Source of the DNA: Pseudomonas putida
GTDB taxonomy: Bacteria; Pseudomonadota; Gammaproteobacteria; Pseudomonadales; Pseudomonadaceae
Assembly (NCBI RefSeq): GCF_009883635.2
Contig: NZ_CP026115.2
Coordinates: forward strand, 62,001 to 126,000
DNA: 64,000 nucleotides
Direction: 5' to 3'
Below, in pieces: positions 37,153 to 46,195 of the stretch (its first letter is position 1; each line of letters opens with the position of its first letter). The position numbers and the translations under genes are program-made. The notes below the pieces were generated by a model. It made no database searches. It had not been told where the DNA came from and saw nothing but the letters and a program-made list of their open reading frames with translations.

Positions 37153-38514
37153 ATGAAAGTAGAGAAAAGAAGCATCGATTTCATCCCGGAAGCCGAGCGC
37201 CATGGCGAGCCGCGCTCGCTGTTTTTCGTCTGGTTCGGCGCCAACGCCAACATCACCACGGTGGCCGCCGGTGTGCTGCCGATCAGCATGGGGCTCAACC
37301 TGTTCTGGAGCGCGCTGTCGATTCTGCTCGGCTCGTTGATTGGCGCGATCTTCATGGCCTCGCATTCCGCCCAGGGCCCACGACTGGGGATCCCGCAGAT
37401 GATCCAGAGCCGCGCGCAGTTCGGCGTGTTCGGCGCCATCGTGCCGTTGCTGTTCGTAATGCTCATCTACCTGGGGTTCTTCGTCAGCAACACGCTGCTG
37501 GCCGCCCAGGCCATCGCCAGTGCCAGCCCGTTCGGCAACGGCGGCAACATCGCCCTGCTCGGCGGCCTGTGCTTCCTGGTGGCGCTGTTCGGCTATCAGC
37601 TCATCCACCGACTGCAGAAGCTGCTGTCGTTGCTGTCGATCGCGGTCTTCGGCATTGCCACCCTGCTGGCCTTGGCGTTGCCGATGGAAAGCGGCCAATG
37701 GACAGCGCAAGGCTTCAACCTGGCCAGCTTCCTGGCCTCGGTTAGCATCGCCGTAACTTGGCAGTTGTCCTATGCGCCTTACGTGGCCGACTACTCGCGC
37801 TATTTGCCGACCCGTACCTCGACGCGGCAAGTGTTCTGGTACAGCTACGCGGGCACGGTCATCGGCGGCAGCTGGATGATGCTGCTGGGCGCGGTACTGG
37901 CCAAGGCCATCGCCGGCTTTTCCGACAACGTCGGCCTGCAGCTGCTCGGCGTGCTCGGAGGCGGCACCTTGCTGGCGGTGGCGTTCGTGCTCTACGGGCA
38001 GATCGCGATCAACGTGTTCAACCTGTATGGCGCCTTCATGTCGACGGTGACAGTGATCGAGCCGTTCGCGGCGCTGAAGGTCACCCCCGGGGTACGCGCC
38101 AGCTTCATGTTGGTGATCTGTGCCCTGGCGACGGCGTTGTGCACTTTGGCCCAGGATGACTTCATCCAGTTTTTCCTGAACTTCATCTTTTTCATGAGCT
38201 ACTTTTTGATCCCCTGGACAGCGATCAACCTGGTGGACTACTACGCGCTGCGCAAAGGGGTTTACCAGATTGCCGACATCTTTGACCCATCTGGTATCTA
38301 TGGCCGGGTCAACTGGATCGCGGTGGGCGTGTTCCTCGCCACCATCGCGCTGGAGATTCCGTTCATGAATACCTCCCTCTACGTAGGGCCCGTTGCTGCC
38401 TCGCTGCAGGGCATCGACCTGGCCTGGGTGGTGGGGCTGCTGTTCCCGGCAGCCTGCTACTACGGCCTGATGAGCAAGCGCAGGGTCGCGGCGGACAGCA
38501 CCGTCAAGACCTGA
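37153..38514 (+). CDS. NCS1-family purine/cytosine-type permease
   Basis: A 453-residue transporter with about twelve helices of the nucleobase:cation symporter-1 family. Landmarks are FFVWFGANANITTVAAGVLP at the start, GPRLGIPQMIQSRAQFGVFG after helix 2 and the SYAPYVADYSRYLP motif in helix 6, typical of CodB/purine-cytosine permeases. It follows the isochorismatase gene by 12 bp with GGGGAG before the ATG, so the two are an operon. It probably imports the hydrolase substrate. Nothing in the sequence fixes that substrate. Confidence 0.9.
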   Translation: MKVEKRSIDFIPEAERHGEPRSLFFVWFGANANITTVAAGVLPISMGLNLFWSALSILLGSLIGAIFMASHSAQGPRLGIPQMIQSRAQFGVFGAIVPLLFVMLIYLGFFVSNTLLAAQAIASASPFGNGGNIALLGGLCFLVALFGYQLIHRLQKLLSLLSIAVFGIATLLALALPMESGQWTAQGFNLASFLASVSIAVTWQLSYAPYVADYSRYLPTRTSTRQVFWYSYAGTVIGGSWMMLLGAVLAKAIAGFSDNVGLQLLGVLGGGTLLAVAFVLYGQIAINVFNLYGAFMSTVTVIEPFAALKVTPGVRASFMLVICALATALCTLAQDDFIQFFLNFIFFMSYFLIPWTAINLVDYYALRKGVYQIADIFDPSGIYGRVNWIAVGVFLATIALEIPFMNTSLYVGPVAASLQGIDLAWVVGLLFPAACYYGLMSKRRVAADSTVKT

Positions 38515-38544
38515 TAAATGCAGCAGTCAAGGCTTGCGCGGTTC

Positions 38545-38592
38545 TTGTCGGAGCCGCGCTTGCCGTGGCGGCGATGGGCTGCGAAGCGGCTC
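38545..38592. repeat. REP element
   Basis: The stretch around GGAGCCGCGCTTGCC, then GGCGATGGGCTGCGAAGCGG, resembles the right-hand copy of the REP pair at 14026-14065. It begins the 753-bp gene-free stretch from 38515 to 39267, which otherwise holds the longer paired repeat and no gene that I can support. Confidence 0.65.
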
Positions 38593-38681
38593 CTAAATTC
38601 TTGCGTCTGCCATAGGTCGATAGCGATCACTCTCGAACGGCCGATTTCGACCCATAGCGGACGTTCACCATGACATCGCCT

Positions 38682-38924
38682 GCGTCTGTTAGATAGAGCG
38701 CCGCCCGCGCGGCGCATCGCGAGCTGCGCTCGCTCCTACGTTTGTTTCGGGCCAATTACTCCTGGGGGATTTGCGCGCGAACGCCTTGGTGCTCAGCGCG
38801 GTAGTGCGTGGTACCCACAAGGCGGTCGCGCACGGCTGGCACAGGTTTTACTGGCCCGAAACAGACGTAGGAGCGAGCACAGCTCGCGATGCGCCGCGCG
38901 GGCGGCGCTCGATCTCATAGGCGC
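38682..38924. repeat. Second copy of the paired inverted-repeat element (REPIN-like)
   Basis: Arms at 38682-38754 and 38852-38924 are reverse complements over about 73 bases with a few mismatches, and match the arms of the element at 7317-7561. The spacer here is similar to the reverse complement of the first element's spacer (shared CCTGGGGGATTTGCGCGCGA and ACAAGGCGGTCGCGC). No coding potential is seen. It behaves like a non-autonomous unit spread within the genome. Confidence 0.85.
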
Positions 38925-39267
38925 AAAAAATTCCACGGCGAACACATCCGAACACTGCACTGACCCAAAAGCATGGAATGTCCGCAATGGGTCGAAGGCT
39001 GCCGATCGCGAAGCCTGACCTTTTTCAGGTTAACCAGGCTCACCCATTACAACGCTGGTCGTCATCAGGGATGACGGAGGCCGCAGCACGTGGTCGGGAA
39101 TTCGTCGCAAAAGTCGCGCCCCGTGCCGATGCGTTCTCGTGGGTTAATCAGCTTTTGGCAGCTAAACCGAGCAACTAGATACTCACCTGAGCTGCCAATG
39201 AATCCAAGGCTTCGATTTTCATCAACAACGGTTATCGGAGGCGGCCTGTCGCTACGTGTAACGTTCG

Positions 39268-39984
39268 CTACTTGCTGGCGATCGACTGACTCGACAGCGG
39301 GCAGCTCTGGGCATTGAGAAAACGCGATGTCTTCAGCCAGTCCTGCTGCGGGTAATAGGCAAACACATAGCTACCGCGCTGCAGCGTGTCGATCAGCTTG
39401 CCAGCAATGGCCGGCCGCACCGCTGGGCAGCCCTGGCTGCGCCCCAGGCGCCCGAGGCCGGGCACCACCTTGGGGTCGGCATAGGCGGCGGCATGCATGA
39501 CAATCGCCCGCGACATGCTGTTGTCGTTGAACCCCGGCTCCAGCCCCTGCAGGCGCAACGAGCGGCCGTGCTTGCCGCTGTAGATCTGGCCGGTTTCGTA
39601 CAGGCCGATGGACGATTGGTAGCTGTTCGGGGCGTTGGAGAACGTAGTCGGCACATCGGCGCCGCTGTTCTTGCCGTGAGCGACCCACTCCTCGAACAAC
39701 AGCTTGCGCGCGCGCAGGTCGAACACCCACAGGCGCTTGTCACGCGAGGCCTTGGAGTAATCGATTACCGTCAGCAGTTTGTCTGCCTCGCCGTGGCTGG
39801 CGCAGGCGTAGGCCGTGAGGGCCATGCCCAGCGCCGACAGGCTGGCGTTGGGTGCCAGTTGCTGCAACTCGGCGGCGCTGGGCAGGGGTTGCGCGTGGGC
39901 GGCTGGCCAGGCGCTGAGGAAAAACAGGCCAATACTGGCCACCGAGAGCCGGAAAGCTCCCCGCAAGGGTTCAAACATCGACAT
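39268..39984 (-). CDS. Exported murein L,D-transpeptidase catalytic domain protein (YkuD_2 type)
   Basis: A 238-residue protein with a signal peptide (hydrophobic 13-29, ending AHA) and a YkuD_2-type L,D-transpeptidase domain. The active-site region shows His164 (VMHAAAYAD) and Cys186 (SQGCPAVRP), the cysteine nucleophile in the variant S-x-G-C motif. VFDLRARKLLFEEWVAHGKN and FSNAPNSYQSSIGLY fit the same family. It acts in the periplasm on peptidoglycan stem peptides. It is followed by a second L,D-transpeptidase of another subfamily 89 bp upstream in the same direction. Confidence 0.87.
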   Translation of the reverse strand: MSMFEPLRGAFRLSVASIGLFFLSAWPAAHAQPLPSAAELQQLAPNASLSALGMALTAYACASHGEADKLLTVIDYSKASRDKRLWVFDLRARKLLFEEWVAHGKNSGADVPTTFSNAPNSYQSSIGLYETGQIYSGKHGRSLRLQGLEPGFNDNSMSRAIVMHAAAYADPKVVPGLGRLGRSQGCPAVRPAIAGKLIDTLQRGSYVFAYYPQQDWLKTSRFLNAQSCPLSSQSIASK

Positions 39985-40073
39985 GGACTACCCCGGTAAA
40001 GGCCTGTCAGCAAAAAGTCAGCTGGCTTGCGGCCAAAAGCCACCACTTTGCTTGAATTCTTCGGGATTGCCGA

Positions 40074-41123
40074 TCATTTCTTGACCAATGGCTTAAGTTC
40101 TTCACTGTCGTCGGTGGTGATCACCGTGAATTTACCGTCGCTGCGGGTATCCCGGGTGGACGCCCAATCGGTGATCACCAACATGGTGCCGACGTCCATC
40201 GCCGCACGCAGGTGGTGGCGGAACTCCGGGTTGATGCTCAATTGCCCCAGCTGTTCATAGGGCGTATCCCCGTACTCCGGGTTGCTCAGGCCCACCACCG
40301 ACCACCGTAACGGTAGCGCGCCATCGAGCGCCAGGGCGGAGGGTTTTTGCAGCAGCGAGTACACCGCCATGCCACTGCGGTGCTTGGCGTTTTCAAGCGA
40401 GAGTGCAGGCGCCGAGCCGATCAGCTGGCCTGCGCGATACACGTAGGCGCGCAGGTCGGCGCGACTGATCAGGATCGACAGCGGCCCAGACGTCGGTTCC
40501 GGGTCGTTCCAGAACTGCTGGTTGCTCAATACCAGCGGGCCCTGGGCCTTGCCTGCGCTGACCGTGGGCGCCAGTACGCCGGGGTGGTAGACCTCCACCG
40601 GTGCACTTTGGGTATCGGAAACGATGACGGTGGTCGAGCTGAAGCCGGTGACCTCATATAGCTTCTTGGCAAATTCCAGCGGCAGCCGCACGCAACCATG
40701 GGAGGCCGGGTAGCCCGGCAGGTGGCCCGCGTGCAGGGCGATACCGTCCCAGGTCAGGCGCTCCATGTAGGGCATCGGTGCGCTGTTGTAGAGGCTGGAT
40801 TTGTGCTCGACCTTCTTCTGCAGAATGCTGAACACCCCGGTGGGGGTTTCCCGCCCTGCCTTGCCGCTACTCACGGTGCTGACGCCAATGGCGATGCCAT
40901 TGCGATAAACGTAGGCACGTTGCTCGGTGAGGCTGACCACCACGGTCACTGGCCCCACCGGCGAGACCTGCGGGTACCAGAGAAACTGGCCAGGCTTGAG
41001 GCTGTCGAGCTGGCTCCTGAGTGCGGCCGGGGTGGGCACCTGCAGCGGCGCGGCTTCGACCAAGGAGGTGGCAAGCAACAGACCCAGCGCGAGCGGTACA
41101 TGCAACATCGAACTGATCCTCAT
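40074..41123 (-). CDS. L,D-transpeptidase (YkuD family)
   Basis: A 349-residue exported protein with a signal peptide (about residues 1-25). The YkuD domain spans about 58-170, with His131 (ALHAGHLPGYPASHG), His142 and the nucleophile Cys144 in SHGCVRLP, the standard motif. A second, YkuD-like half from about 215 to 330 (LSILISRADLRAYVYRAGQLIG) repeats the first strands but lacks the cysteine motif, so it may be a degenerate duplicate. It forms 3-3 cross-links or attaches proteins to peptidoglycan. Confidence 0.87.
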   Translation of the reverse strand: MRISSMLHVPLALGLLLATSLVEAAPLQVPTPAALRSQLDSLKPGQFLWYPQVSPVGPVTVVVSLTEQRAYVYRNGIAIGVSTVSSGKAGRETPTGVFSILQKKVEHKSSLYNSAPMPYMERLTWDGIALHAGHLPGYPASHGCVRLPLEFAKKLYEVTGFSSTTVIVSDTQSAPVEVYHPGVLAPTVSAGKAQGPLVLSNQQFWNDPEPTSGPLSILISRADLRAYVYRAGQLIGSAPALSLENAKHRSGMAVYSLLQKPSALALDGALPLRWSVVGLSNPEYGDTPYEQLGQLSINPEFRHHLRAAMDVGTMLVITDWASTRDTRSDGKFTVITTDDSEELKPLVKK

Positions 41124-41249
41124 GGCATCCTGCCCTCAGCTTATGCGGAACATTCCCCGCGAGCCACCTGAGCACACTCGCATGGGCGGGGCGGTAACAA
41201 CCCTGCACCAAAGTGTGCACAAAGTTCCCAGCTCAAAGCCCATTACCTG

Positions 41250-41330
41250 TGGGAGCGGCTTTAGCCGCGAACACCGGCAAAGCCGGTGCCAGCCACCGCG
41301 TCGCCTGCTTCGCGGCTAAAGCCGCTCCCA
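41250..41330. repeat. Nested hairpin REP element
   Basis: Perfect 22-bp inverted arms TGGGAGCGGCTTTAGCCGCG + AA (41250-41271) and their complement (41309-41330) enclose a second hairpin CACCGGC-AAA-GCCGGTG (41272-41288). This is a typical P. putida REP pair. It lies between the L,D-transpeptidase and the NCS1 gene. Confidence 0.85.
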
Positions 41331-41376
41331 GATAACTCCCGGCGCTCTTCACGCTCACGGATTGGTACGAATCTTG

Positions 41377-41388
41377 TTTGTATACAAA
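41377..41388. promoter_or_regulatory. GntR-type palindrome upstream of the NCS1 transporter gene
   Basis: TTTGTATACAAA is a perfect 12-bp palindrome in an AT-rich patch, 38 bp upstream of the start codon at 41427. TNGTATACNA-type sites are common for GntR-family repressors. No GntR gene is in the neighbourhood. Confidence 0.45.
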
Positions 41389-41426
41389 TACAAACAATAA
41401 AAGTACACAATCATCATGGAGCCCCG

Positions 41427-42947
41427 ATGGCGTCGATTTCCCGTTCCGATGTTGGCCAGCTTGCCGATCGCCCTGCCGAAACGGCCGGGGCCAGTCAGCC
41501 GCCGCTGAGCCCGCGCCTGTACAGCAACGACCTGGCACCGACCCGTGCAGCCAATCGCACCTGGGGGCGCTACAGCCTGTTTGCGCTGTGGACCAACGAT
41601 GTGCACAACATCGCCAACTACTCCTTCGCCATCGGCCTGTTCGCCCTGGGCATGAGCGGCGCGCAGATCCTCGCCGCCTTCGCCCTCGGCGCGCTGGTGA
41701 TCTACGGCCTGATGAACCTGTCCGGCTACATGGGGCAGAAGACCGGCCTGCCCTACCCGGTCATGTGCCGGATCAGCTTCGGCATCCATGGCGCGCAGAT
41801 CCCGGCTCTGATCCGCGCGGTGATCGCCATCGCCTGGTTCGGTATCCAGACCTACCTCGCCTCGGTGGTGCTGCGCGTGCTGCTCACCGCCATCGCCCCC
41901 GACCTCAAGGCTTACGACCAGAACGCGATCCTCGGCCTGTCGACCCTGGGCTGGGTCACCTTCCTCGGCATCTGGTGCGTGCAGGTGGCGATCTTCGCCT
42001 ACGGCATGGAGATGGTGCGCCGCTTCGAATCCCTCGCCGGGCCGATCATCCTGGTCGCCTTCAGTGGCCTGGCGGGCTGGATGTACTGGCGCAGCGGCCT
42101 GTCGATTGCCTGGTCCAGCGGCAACGCGCCGACCGGCTCCGGCATGTGGCTGAAAGTCTTCGGTGCCGCCGCGCTGTGGGTGTCGTTGTACGGCACCATG
42201 ATCCTCAACTTCTGCGATTTCACGCGTAACTGCCCGGATCGCCGCACCATCAGCGTGGGCAACTTCTGGGGCCTGCCGGTGAATATGCTGGGCTTCGCGC
42301 TGATCGCCGTGGTGCTCGCCGGTGCGCAGTTCAGCATCGACGGCAAGCTGGTGCAAAGCCCGAGCGAAATCGTCGCGGCCATCCCCAACACCGCCGGCCT
42401 GGTACTGGCCTGCCTGGCCTTCCTGCTGGTCACCGTGGCGGTGAACATCATGGCCAACTTCGTCGCCCCGGCCTTCGTGCTCACCAACCTGGCACCGAAG
42501 GTGCTGAACTTCCGCCGCGCAGGCTTGCTCAGTGCCACCATCGCGGTGGTGATCCTGCCGTGGCACCTGTACAACAGCCCGTCGGTGATCGTGTACTTCC
42601 TCGGCGGCCTGGGCGCCCTGCTCGGCCCGCTGTACGGCATCATGGTCACCGACTACTACCTGATACGCCGTGGCCGGGTGAACCTGCCGGAGCTGTACAG
42701 CGAAAGCCCTGAGGGCGCCTATCACTACCGTGGCGGGGTCAACCTGCGCGCCGTGGCTGCGTTCATCCCGGCCTCGCTGATTGCCATCCTGCTGGCGCTG
42801 GTGCCGGCGTTCGAGACGCTGTCGCAGTTCTCCTGGTTCTTCGGCGCCGGGCTGGGCGGGCTGATCCACTATGCCATCGCCAACCGCAGTGTCCGGTATC
42901 TGGAAGTGTCTGGCGAAAGCATTGCCGTGGATGCCGCGCACCACTGA
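41427..42947 (+). CDS. NCS1-family nucleobase:cation symporter
   Basis: A 506-residue transporter with twelve helices. LSPRLYSNDLAPTRAANRTWGRYSLFALWTND (in part) is the NCS1 family signature at the N-terminus of Mhp1/allantoin/uracil-type carriers, followed by GLMNLSGYMGQKTGLPYPVMCRISFGIHG (landmarks YMGQKTGLPYPV, RISFGIHG). The ATG at 41427 has GGAG six bases upstream. No catabolic gene is adjacent. A palindrome TTTGTATACAAA in front suggests repression. The substrate is probably a hydantoin, allantoin or nucleobase. Confidence 0.9.
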   Translation: MASISRSDVGQLADRPAETAGASQPPLSPRLYSNDLAPTRAANRTWGRYSLFALWTNDVHNIANYSFAIGLFALGMSGAQILAAFALGALVIYGLMNLSGYMGQKTGLPYPVMCRISFGIHGAQIPALIRAVIAIAWFGIQTYLASVVLRVLLTAIAPDLKAYDQNAILGLSTLGWVTFLGIWCVQVAIFAYGMEMVRRFESLAGPIILVAFSGLAGWMYWRSGLSIAWSSGNAPTGSGMWLKVFGAAALWVSLYGTMILNFCDFTRNCPDRRTISVGNFWGLPVNMLGFALIAVVLAGAQFSIDGKLVQSPSEIVAAIPNTAGLVLACLAFLLVTVAVNIMANFVAPAFVLTNLAPKVLNFRRAGLLSATIAVVILPWHLYNSPSVIVYFLGGLGALLGPLYGIMVTDYYLIRRGRVNLPELYSESPEGAYHYRGGVNLRAVAAFIPASLIAILLALVPAFETLSQFSWFFGAGLGGLIHYAIANRSVRYLEVSGESIAVDAAHH

Positions 42948-42982
42948 CGGGTGCCTGGCTTTGGTTTTGAGGGGAGGCGTAA

Positions 42983-43010
42983 ATCGAGCGCCGCGCGGGC
43001 GGCGCTCGAT
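42983..43010. terminator. Perfect 12-bp hairpin after the NCS1 gene
   Basis: ATCGAGCGCCGC, loop GCGG, GCGGCGCTCGAT, between the convergent NCS1 gene (end 42947) and HAD-like gene (end 43054). The stem is the same CGAGCGCCGC block found in the repeats at 7317, 38682 and 58468, so it is probably a solo repeat unit that also serves as a bidirectional terminator. Confidence 0.65.
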
Positions 43011-43053
43011 CTGACCGGCGCAACACATCTCACGCCGTACATAAAAACGACGC

Positions 43054-43674
43054 TCAGGACGCCAGCACCTGCGAACGCTGCACCACCGGTGCTTCGTAGC
43101 GGTGCGATTGCTGCCATGCCAGCTGAGCCTGCACCTGCTGCGCAGCGTCCATCACCTTCTGTGCCCAGCTGTCATCCTCCGGGTTGACCACCACCACCCG
43201 GAAACCGTGGTCGAAGCCCTCGATCCCGACCCCTTCGGAATCGTCGACGTGCAAGTCGATGTCGAATGCCGGCGGGTATTTCGAGGGGGTGTTCTCAAGC
43301 CCGTGTTGTGACAGGGCATGCTGGTGGCGATCACTGTTGACCACGCCGTCGACGTGAATGCCGTAGAGCATCAGCCAGCGCCGGATATAGGCCGGTGTAC
43401 GCCCCGAAGAGGTATAGATCCAGATGCTGCAACCCTGGCGGCGCAGGTCGCGGATCAGCGAACGGGTGCCGCTGCGCAGTGGCTCGCCCAGCCAGCGGTG
43501 GACGAACGCCGGCAGCTTGCTGTCTTCTTCATCGGCGTGGTGCGGCAAACAGGCGAGCGTGTCATCGATATCGAAGGAAATGCGCATCTGCGGGCGCCTG
43601 AGTTTGCGCCCGATGGCTTTCCACGCACGTCGGCCACCGGCCTTGCCTTTTTCCAGCATCGAATACCTTTCCAT
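43054..43674 (-). CDS. HAD-superfamily hydrolase-like protein
   Basis: A 206-residue protein with HAD motif I SFDIDDTL (Asp35, Asp37), motif II IYTSSG near residue 88 and an acidic motif IV DLHVDDSEG near 143. A lysine or arginine for motif III could be in the RHQHALSQHG area. The ATG at 43674 overlaps the Fic-like gene's stop (TGATG). An alternative ATG at 43587 would start at MRISFDIDD and leave out a basic 29-residue extension. Phosphatase or nucleotidase activity is expected from the fold, with unknown substrate. The coupling to a Fic-like gene suggests that they act together. Confidence 0.8.
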   Translation of the reverse strand: MERYSMLEKGKAGGRRAWKAIGRKLRRPQMRISFDIDDTLACLPHHADEEDSKLPAFVHRWLGEPLRSGTRSLIRDLRRQGCSIWIYTSSGRTPAYIRRWLMLYGIHVDGVVNSDRHQHALSQHGLENTPSKYPPAFDIDLHVDDSEGVGIEGFDHGFRVVVVNPEDDSWAQKVMDAAQQVQAQLAWQQSHRYEAPVVQRSQVLAS

Positions 43675-44372
43675 CAGCGGTTCCCCTGGCGGGCCGGCAC
43701 GCAGGTGCCGCGCAGGAAAAACTTTTCGGGTTCAGGTGCCTTCGCTTCCAGGAAGGCCGCATACTTTTTCTTGATCTTGGGCAATTCGTACAAAGCTTTC
43801 ACACCATGCTTGGCGGAGTTGCGAATGACCGAGGACGGGTTGAAGTAGCCCTCGGCGTTGTCCAGCGTCAGCACGAACGGCGGCAGCCCTGCACGCATCA
43901 GCAGATAGCTGACGATGAGCGACCCCGTGCGATTGTTGCCTTCGATGAACAGTTGCGGCTTGCTGAGGATGCGCACGTAGACACCCGCCGCACGCTTCCA
44001 GATCGAATCGCTGCGGTATGAGCAATACCAGTTGTACAGATCCTTGATGCCGCCTTCCACGTTGTTGAAAAAGCGCGCCTCGGTGGCTTCGAGGTGTGGC
44101 GCGAACTCGCGGCGGCGTGCCGGGTCGCTGCCGCACAGCACGGTGGCGTTGATCTCCAGCATCAGGTTCAGCTGCTGCAGGTCGAACAGGTCCACACCCC
44201 GTGCGACATAGTCGTCAATCAAGGCATAGCCTTCAAGCACATTGAGCAGCACCTCGTCGGTGAACGGGTCACGCGGCTCGGTGAAATGCTGGCTGAGTTC
44301 CGCAAAGCGGCCCTGCACTTCGCGCAGTGCGCGCTCTACCGCTGGCAGGTCAAGACGACATGTCGCATCCAT
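43674..44372 (-). CDS. Fic-fold protein lacking the catalytic histidine
   Basis: A 232-residue protein with a Fic core: KPQLFIEGNNRTGSLIVSYL (residues 138-157) corresponds to the HxFx(E/D)GN(G/N)R motif, but the catalytic His is Gln140, while Glu144, Gly145, Asn146 and Arg148 are kept. The preceding helix segments (NATVLCGSDPARRREF, RFFNNVEGGIKDLYNWY) fit the Fic fold. Without the histidine, normal AMP transfer is unlikely, although Fic homologues doing other chemistry are known. The ATG at 44372 has AAGAG upstream. It is coupled to the HAD-like gene by a TGATG overlap. Confidence 0.75.
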   Translation of the reverse strand: MDATCRLDLPAVERALREVQGRFAELSQHFTEPRDPFTDEVLLNVLEGYALIDDYVARGVDLFDLQQLNLMLEINATVLCGSDPARRREFAPHLEATEARFFNNVEGGIKDLYNWYCSYRSDSIWKRAAGVYVRILSKPQLFIEGNNRTGSLIVSYLLMRAGLPPFVLTLDNAEGYFNPSSVIRNSAKHGVKALYELPKIKKKYAAFLEAKAPEPEKFFLRGTCVPARQGNR

Positions 44373-44404
44373 TAGTAATCTCTTGAAACAGTACAAACGT
44401 GAAA

Positions 44405-44448
44405 GCGACCCACCCCGCTCGGCCTTCCTGGCCTGCGGGGCGGGTCGC
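44405..44448 (-). terminator. Terminator of the pst operon
   Basis: A long GC-rich stem-loop (GCGACCCACCCCGC paired with GCGGGGCGGGTCGC, interrupted by a GGCC/GGCC inner stem) begins 18 bp after the pstB stop codon and is followed on the minus strand by TTTC. It separates pstB from the Fic-like gene. Confidence 0.7.
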
Positions 44449-44466
44449 CTGGCGGGTGCTGGCTAC

Positions 44467-45285
44467 TCAGCTGAACTTGCCGCTGATGTAGTCACTGGTC
44501 AGCTGCTCACGCGGATTCTGGAAAATCTGCGTGGTCGGGCCCATCTCCACCAGATAACCGGTACGGGTGCCCTGGGAGATGTCGACCGAGAAGAACGCGG
44601 TGGTGTCGGCCACACGAATCGCCTGCTGCATGTTGTGGGTCACCAGGGCGATGGTGTAGTCCTTTTTCAGCTCGACCATCAGCTCTTCCACGCGACGGGT
44701 GGCAATCGGGTCGAGGGCCGAGCAGGGTTCGTCGAGCAGCAGCACTTCCGGCTCGGTGGCGATGGCACGGGCGATGCAAAGACGCTGCTGCTGGCCGCCG
44801 GACAGCGACAGGCCGCTGACCTTGAGCTTGTCCTTGACCTCGTCCCACAGTGCGGCGCCTTGTAGGGCGTGCTTGACGCGGTCGCCGATGTCGCCCTTGT
44901 AGCGGTTCAGGCGCAGGCCGAAGGCGACGTTGTCGAAGATGCTCATCGAGAACGGGTTCGGCTGCTGGAACACCATGCCGATGTAGCGGCGCACCACTAC
45001 AGGGTCCACGCCCTTGCCGTAGACATCCTGGCCGAGGAAGTGCACATGGCCTTCGAAGCGGAAGCCCTTGACCAGGTCGTTCATGCGGTTGAGGCTGCGC
45101 AGCACGGTACTCTTGCCGCAGCCGGACGGGCCGATGAAGCCGGTGATCTCGTTCTTGCGGATCGGTACATGGCTGTCACGCACGGCCATGAAGTTGCCGT
45201 AGAAGATCTTGTCCAGCTTGCAGTCCATGACGATTGGCGCTTCGCTGACCATGGGAGCGGCTCTCTGTGCAGTTGATACGTTCAC
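44467..45285 (-). CDS. pstB: Phosphate ABC transporter ATPase
   Basis: A 272-residue ABC ATPase of the PstB family. Walker A is GPSGCGKST (about residues 52-60), Q-loop [19 protein letters not shown] is specific for PstB, signature LSGGQQQRL near 172, Walker [13 protein letters not shown] near 193 and H-loop VTHNM near 229. It energises phosphate import through PstA and PstC. It is the last gene of pstSCAB, 16 bp after pstA. No phoU gene follows; a terminator does. This suggests a second, accessory pst system. Confidence 0.95.
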   Translation of the reverse strand: MNVSTAQRAAPMVSEAPIVMDCKLDKIFYGNFMAVRDSHVPIRKNEITGFIGPSGCGKSTVLRSLNRMNDLVKGFRFEGHVHFLGQDVYGKGVDPVVVRRYIGMVFQQPNPFSMSIFDNVAFGLRLNRYKGDIGDRVKHALQGAALWDEVKDKLKVSGLSLSGGQQQRLCIARAIATEPEVLLLDEPCSALDPIATRRVEELMVELKKDYTIALVTHNMQQAIRVADTTAFFSVDISQGTRTGYLVEMGPTTQIFQNPREQLTSDYISGKFS

Positions 45286-45301
45286 GGTCGAATGCTCCCT
45301 T

Positions 45302-46195
45302 TCAGTACTTTGGCTTGCCGAAGATTCGGCTAAGAATGTTGACTACCAGCACGATCATCACCAACACCAGCGAGGCCGCCCAGGCGAGCTCCAGCTGATT
45401 GTCGAACGGCATGCCGGAGAAGTTGTAGATCAGTACGGCAAGCGATGCCGTGGGGTTCATGACGGCCAGGCTGCCGTCGTGGTAGATCCAGTAGTTGCTG
45501 AACAGCGCGGTGAACAGCAGCGGTGCCGTTTCACCCGCAGCGCGGGCCACCGCCAGCATGACGCCGGTGAGGATGGCCGGCATGCCGGTCGGCAGGACGA
45601 TCTTCCAGATCACCTGGGCGCGGGTGCAGCCCATGCCGTAGGCGGCGTCCTTCATGATCTTGGGTACCATCTTCATCGCTTCTTCAGCGGTCAGCACCAC
45701 GATCGGCAGCATCAGCACGGCCAGTGCCACGCCACCGGCCGGGGCCGAGTAGGTACCGGTGGTCATTACCACGAGGGCGTAGGCGAATACACCCGCAAGG
45801 ATCGACGGCAGGCCGGTGAGCATTTTGGCGGCGAAGCGCGAGGCGTTGGCCAGCTTGCTCTCAGGGCCGAGTTCGGCGAGGAACACCGCCGCCAGGATGC
45901 CGACCGGCACCGCGATGGCTGCGGCGATGCCGACCATGACGAAGGTACCGGCCAGGGCGTTACCGAAACCACCACCCATCTCGAAACCGGTGGGTGGCAA
46001 TTCGGTGAACACTTCCAGGCTCAGGCGCGCACCGCCACGGGTGATCAGCATGTACAGCACGGAAATCAGCGGCACGCTGGCCAGCAGGGCCACGCACCAG
46101 ACCGTGGAGGTCAACACCAGGCTGCGCAGCGCGCGGCCTTCGAAGCGGCGCTGCAGGCTGGGCAATGCGGTAGTGGCTGCAGAGAGGTCAGTCAT
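45302..46195 (-). CDS. pstA: Phosphate ABC transporter permease PstA
   Basis: A 297-residue permease with six helices, characteristic [14 protein letters not shown] and [27 protein letters not shown] (landmarks [18 protein letters not shown]), the ATPase-contact loop of PstA. Its ATG shares a base with the pstC stop (TAATG). It forms the membrane channel with PstC. Length is normal. Confidence 0.94.
   Translation of the reverse strand: MTDLSAATTALPSLQRRFEGRALRSLVLTSTVWCVALLASVPLISVLYMLITRGGARLSLEVFTELPPTGFEMGGGFGNALAGTFVMVGIAAAIAVPVGILAAVFLAELGPESKLANASRFAAKMLTGLPSILAGVFAYALVVMTTGTYSAPAGGVALAVLMLPIVVLTAEEAMKMVPKIMKDAAYGMGCTRAQVIWKIVLPTGMPAILTGVMLAVARAAGETAPLLFTALFSNYWIYHDGSLAVMNPTASLAVLIYNFSGMPFDNQLELAWAASLVLVMIVLVVNILSRIFGKPKY

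Noticed and set aside
35992..37830. 612-codon minus-strand frame across the isochorismatase and NCS1 genes
   Set aside because: The plus-strand genes have catalytic triad residues and family motifs; the antisense translation is low-complexity and unmatched.
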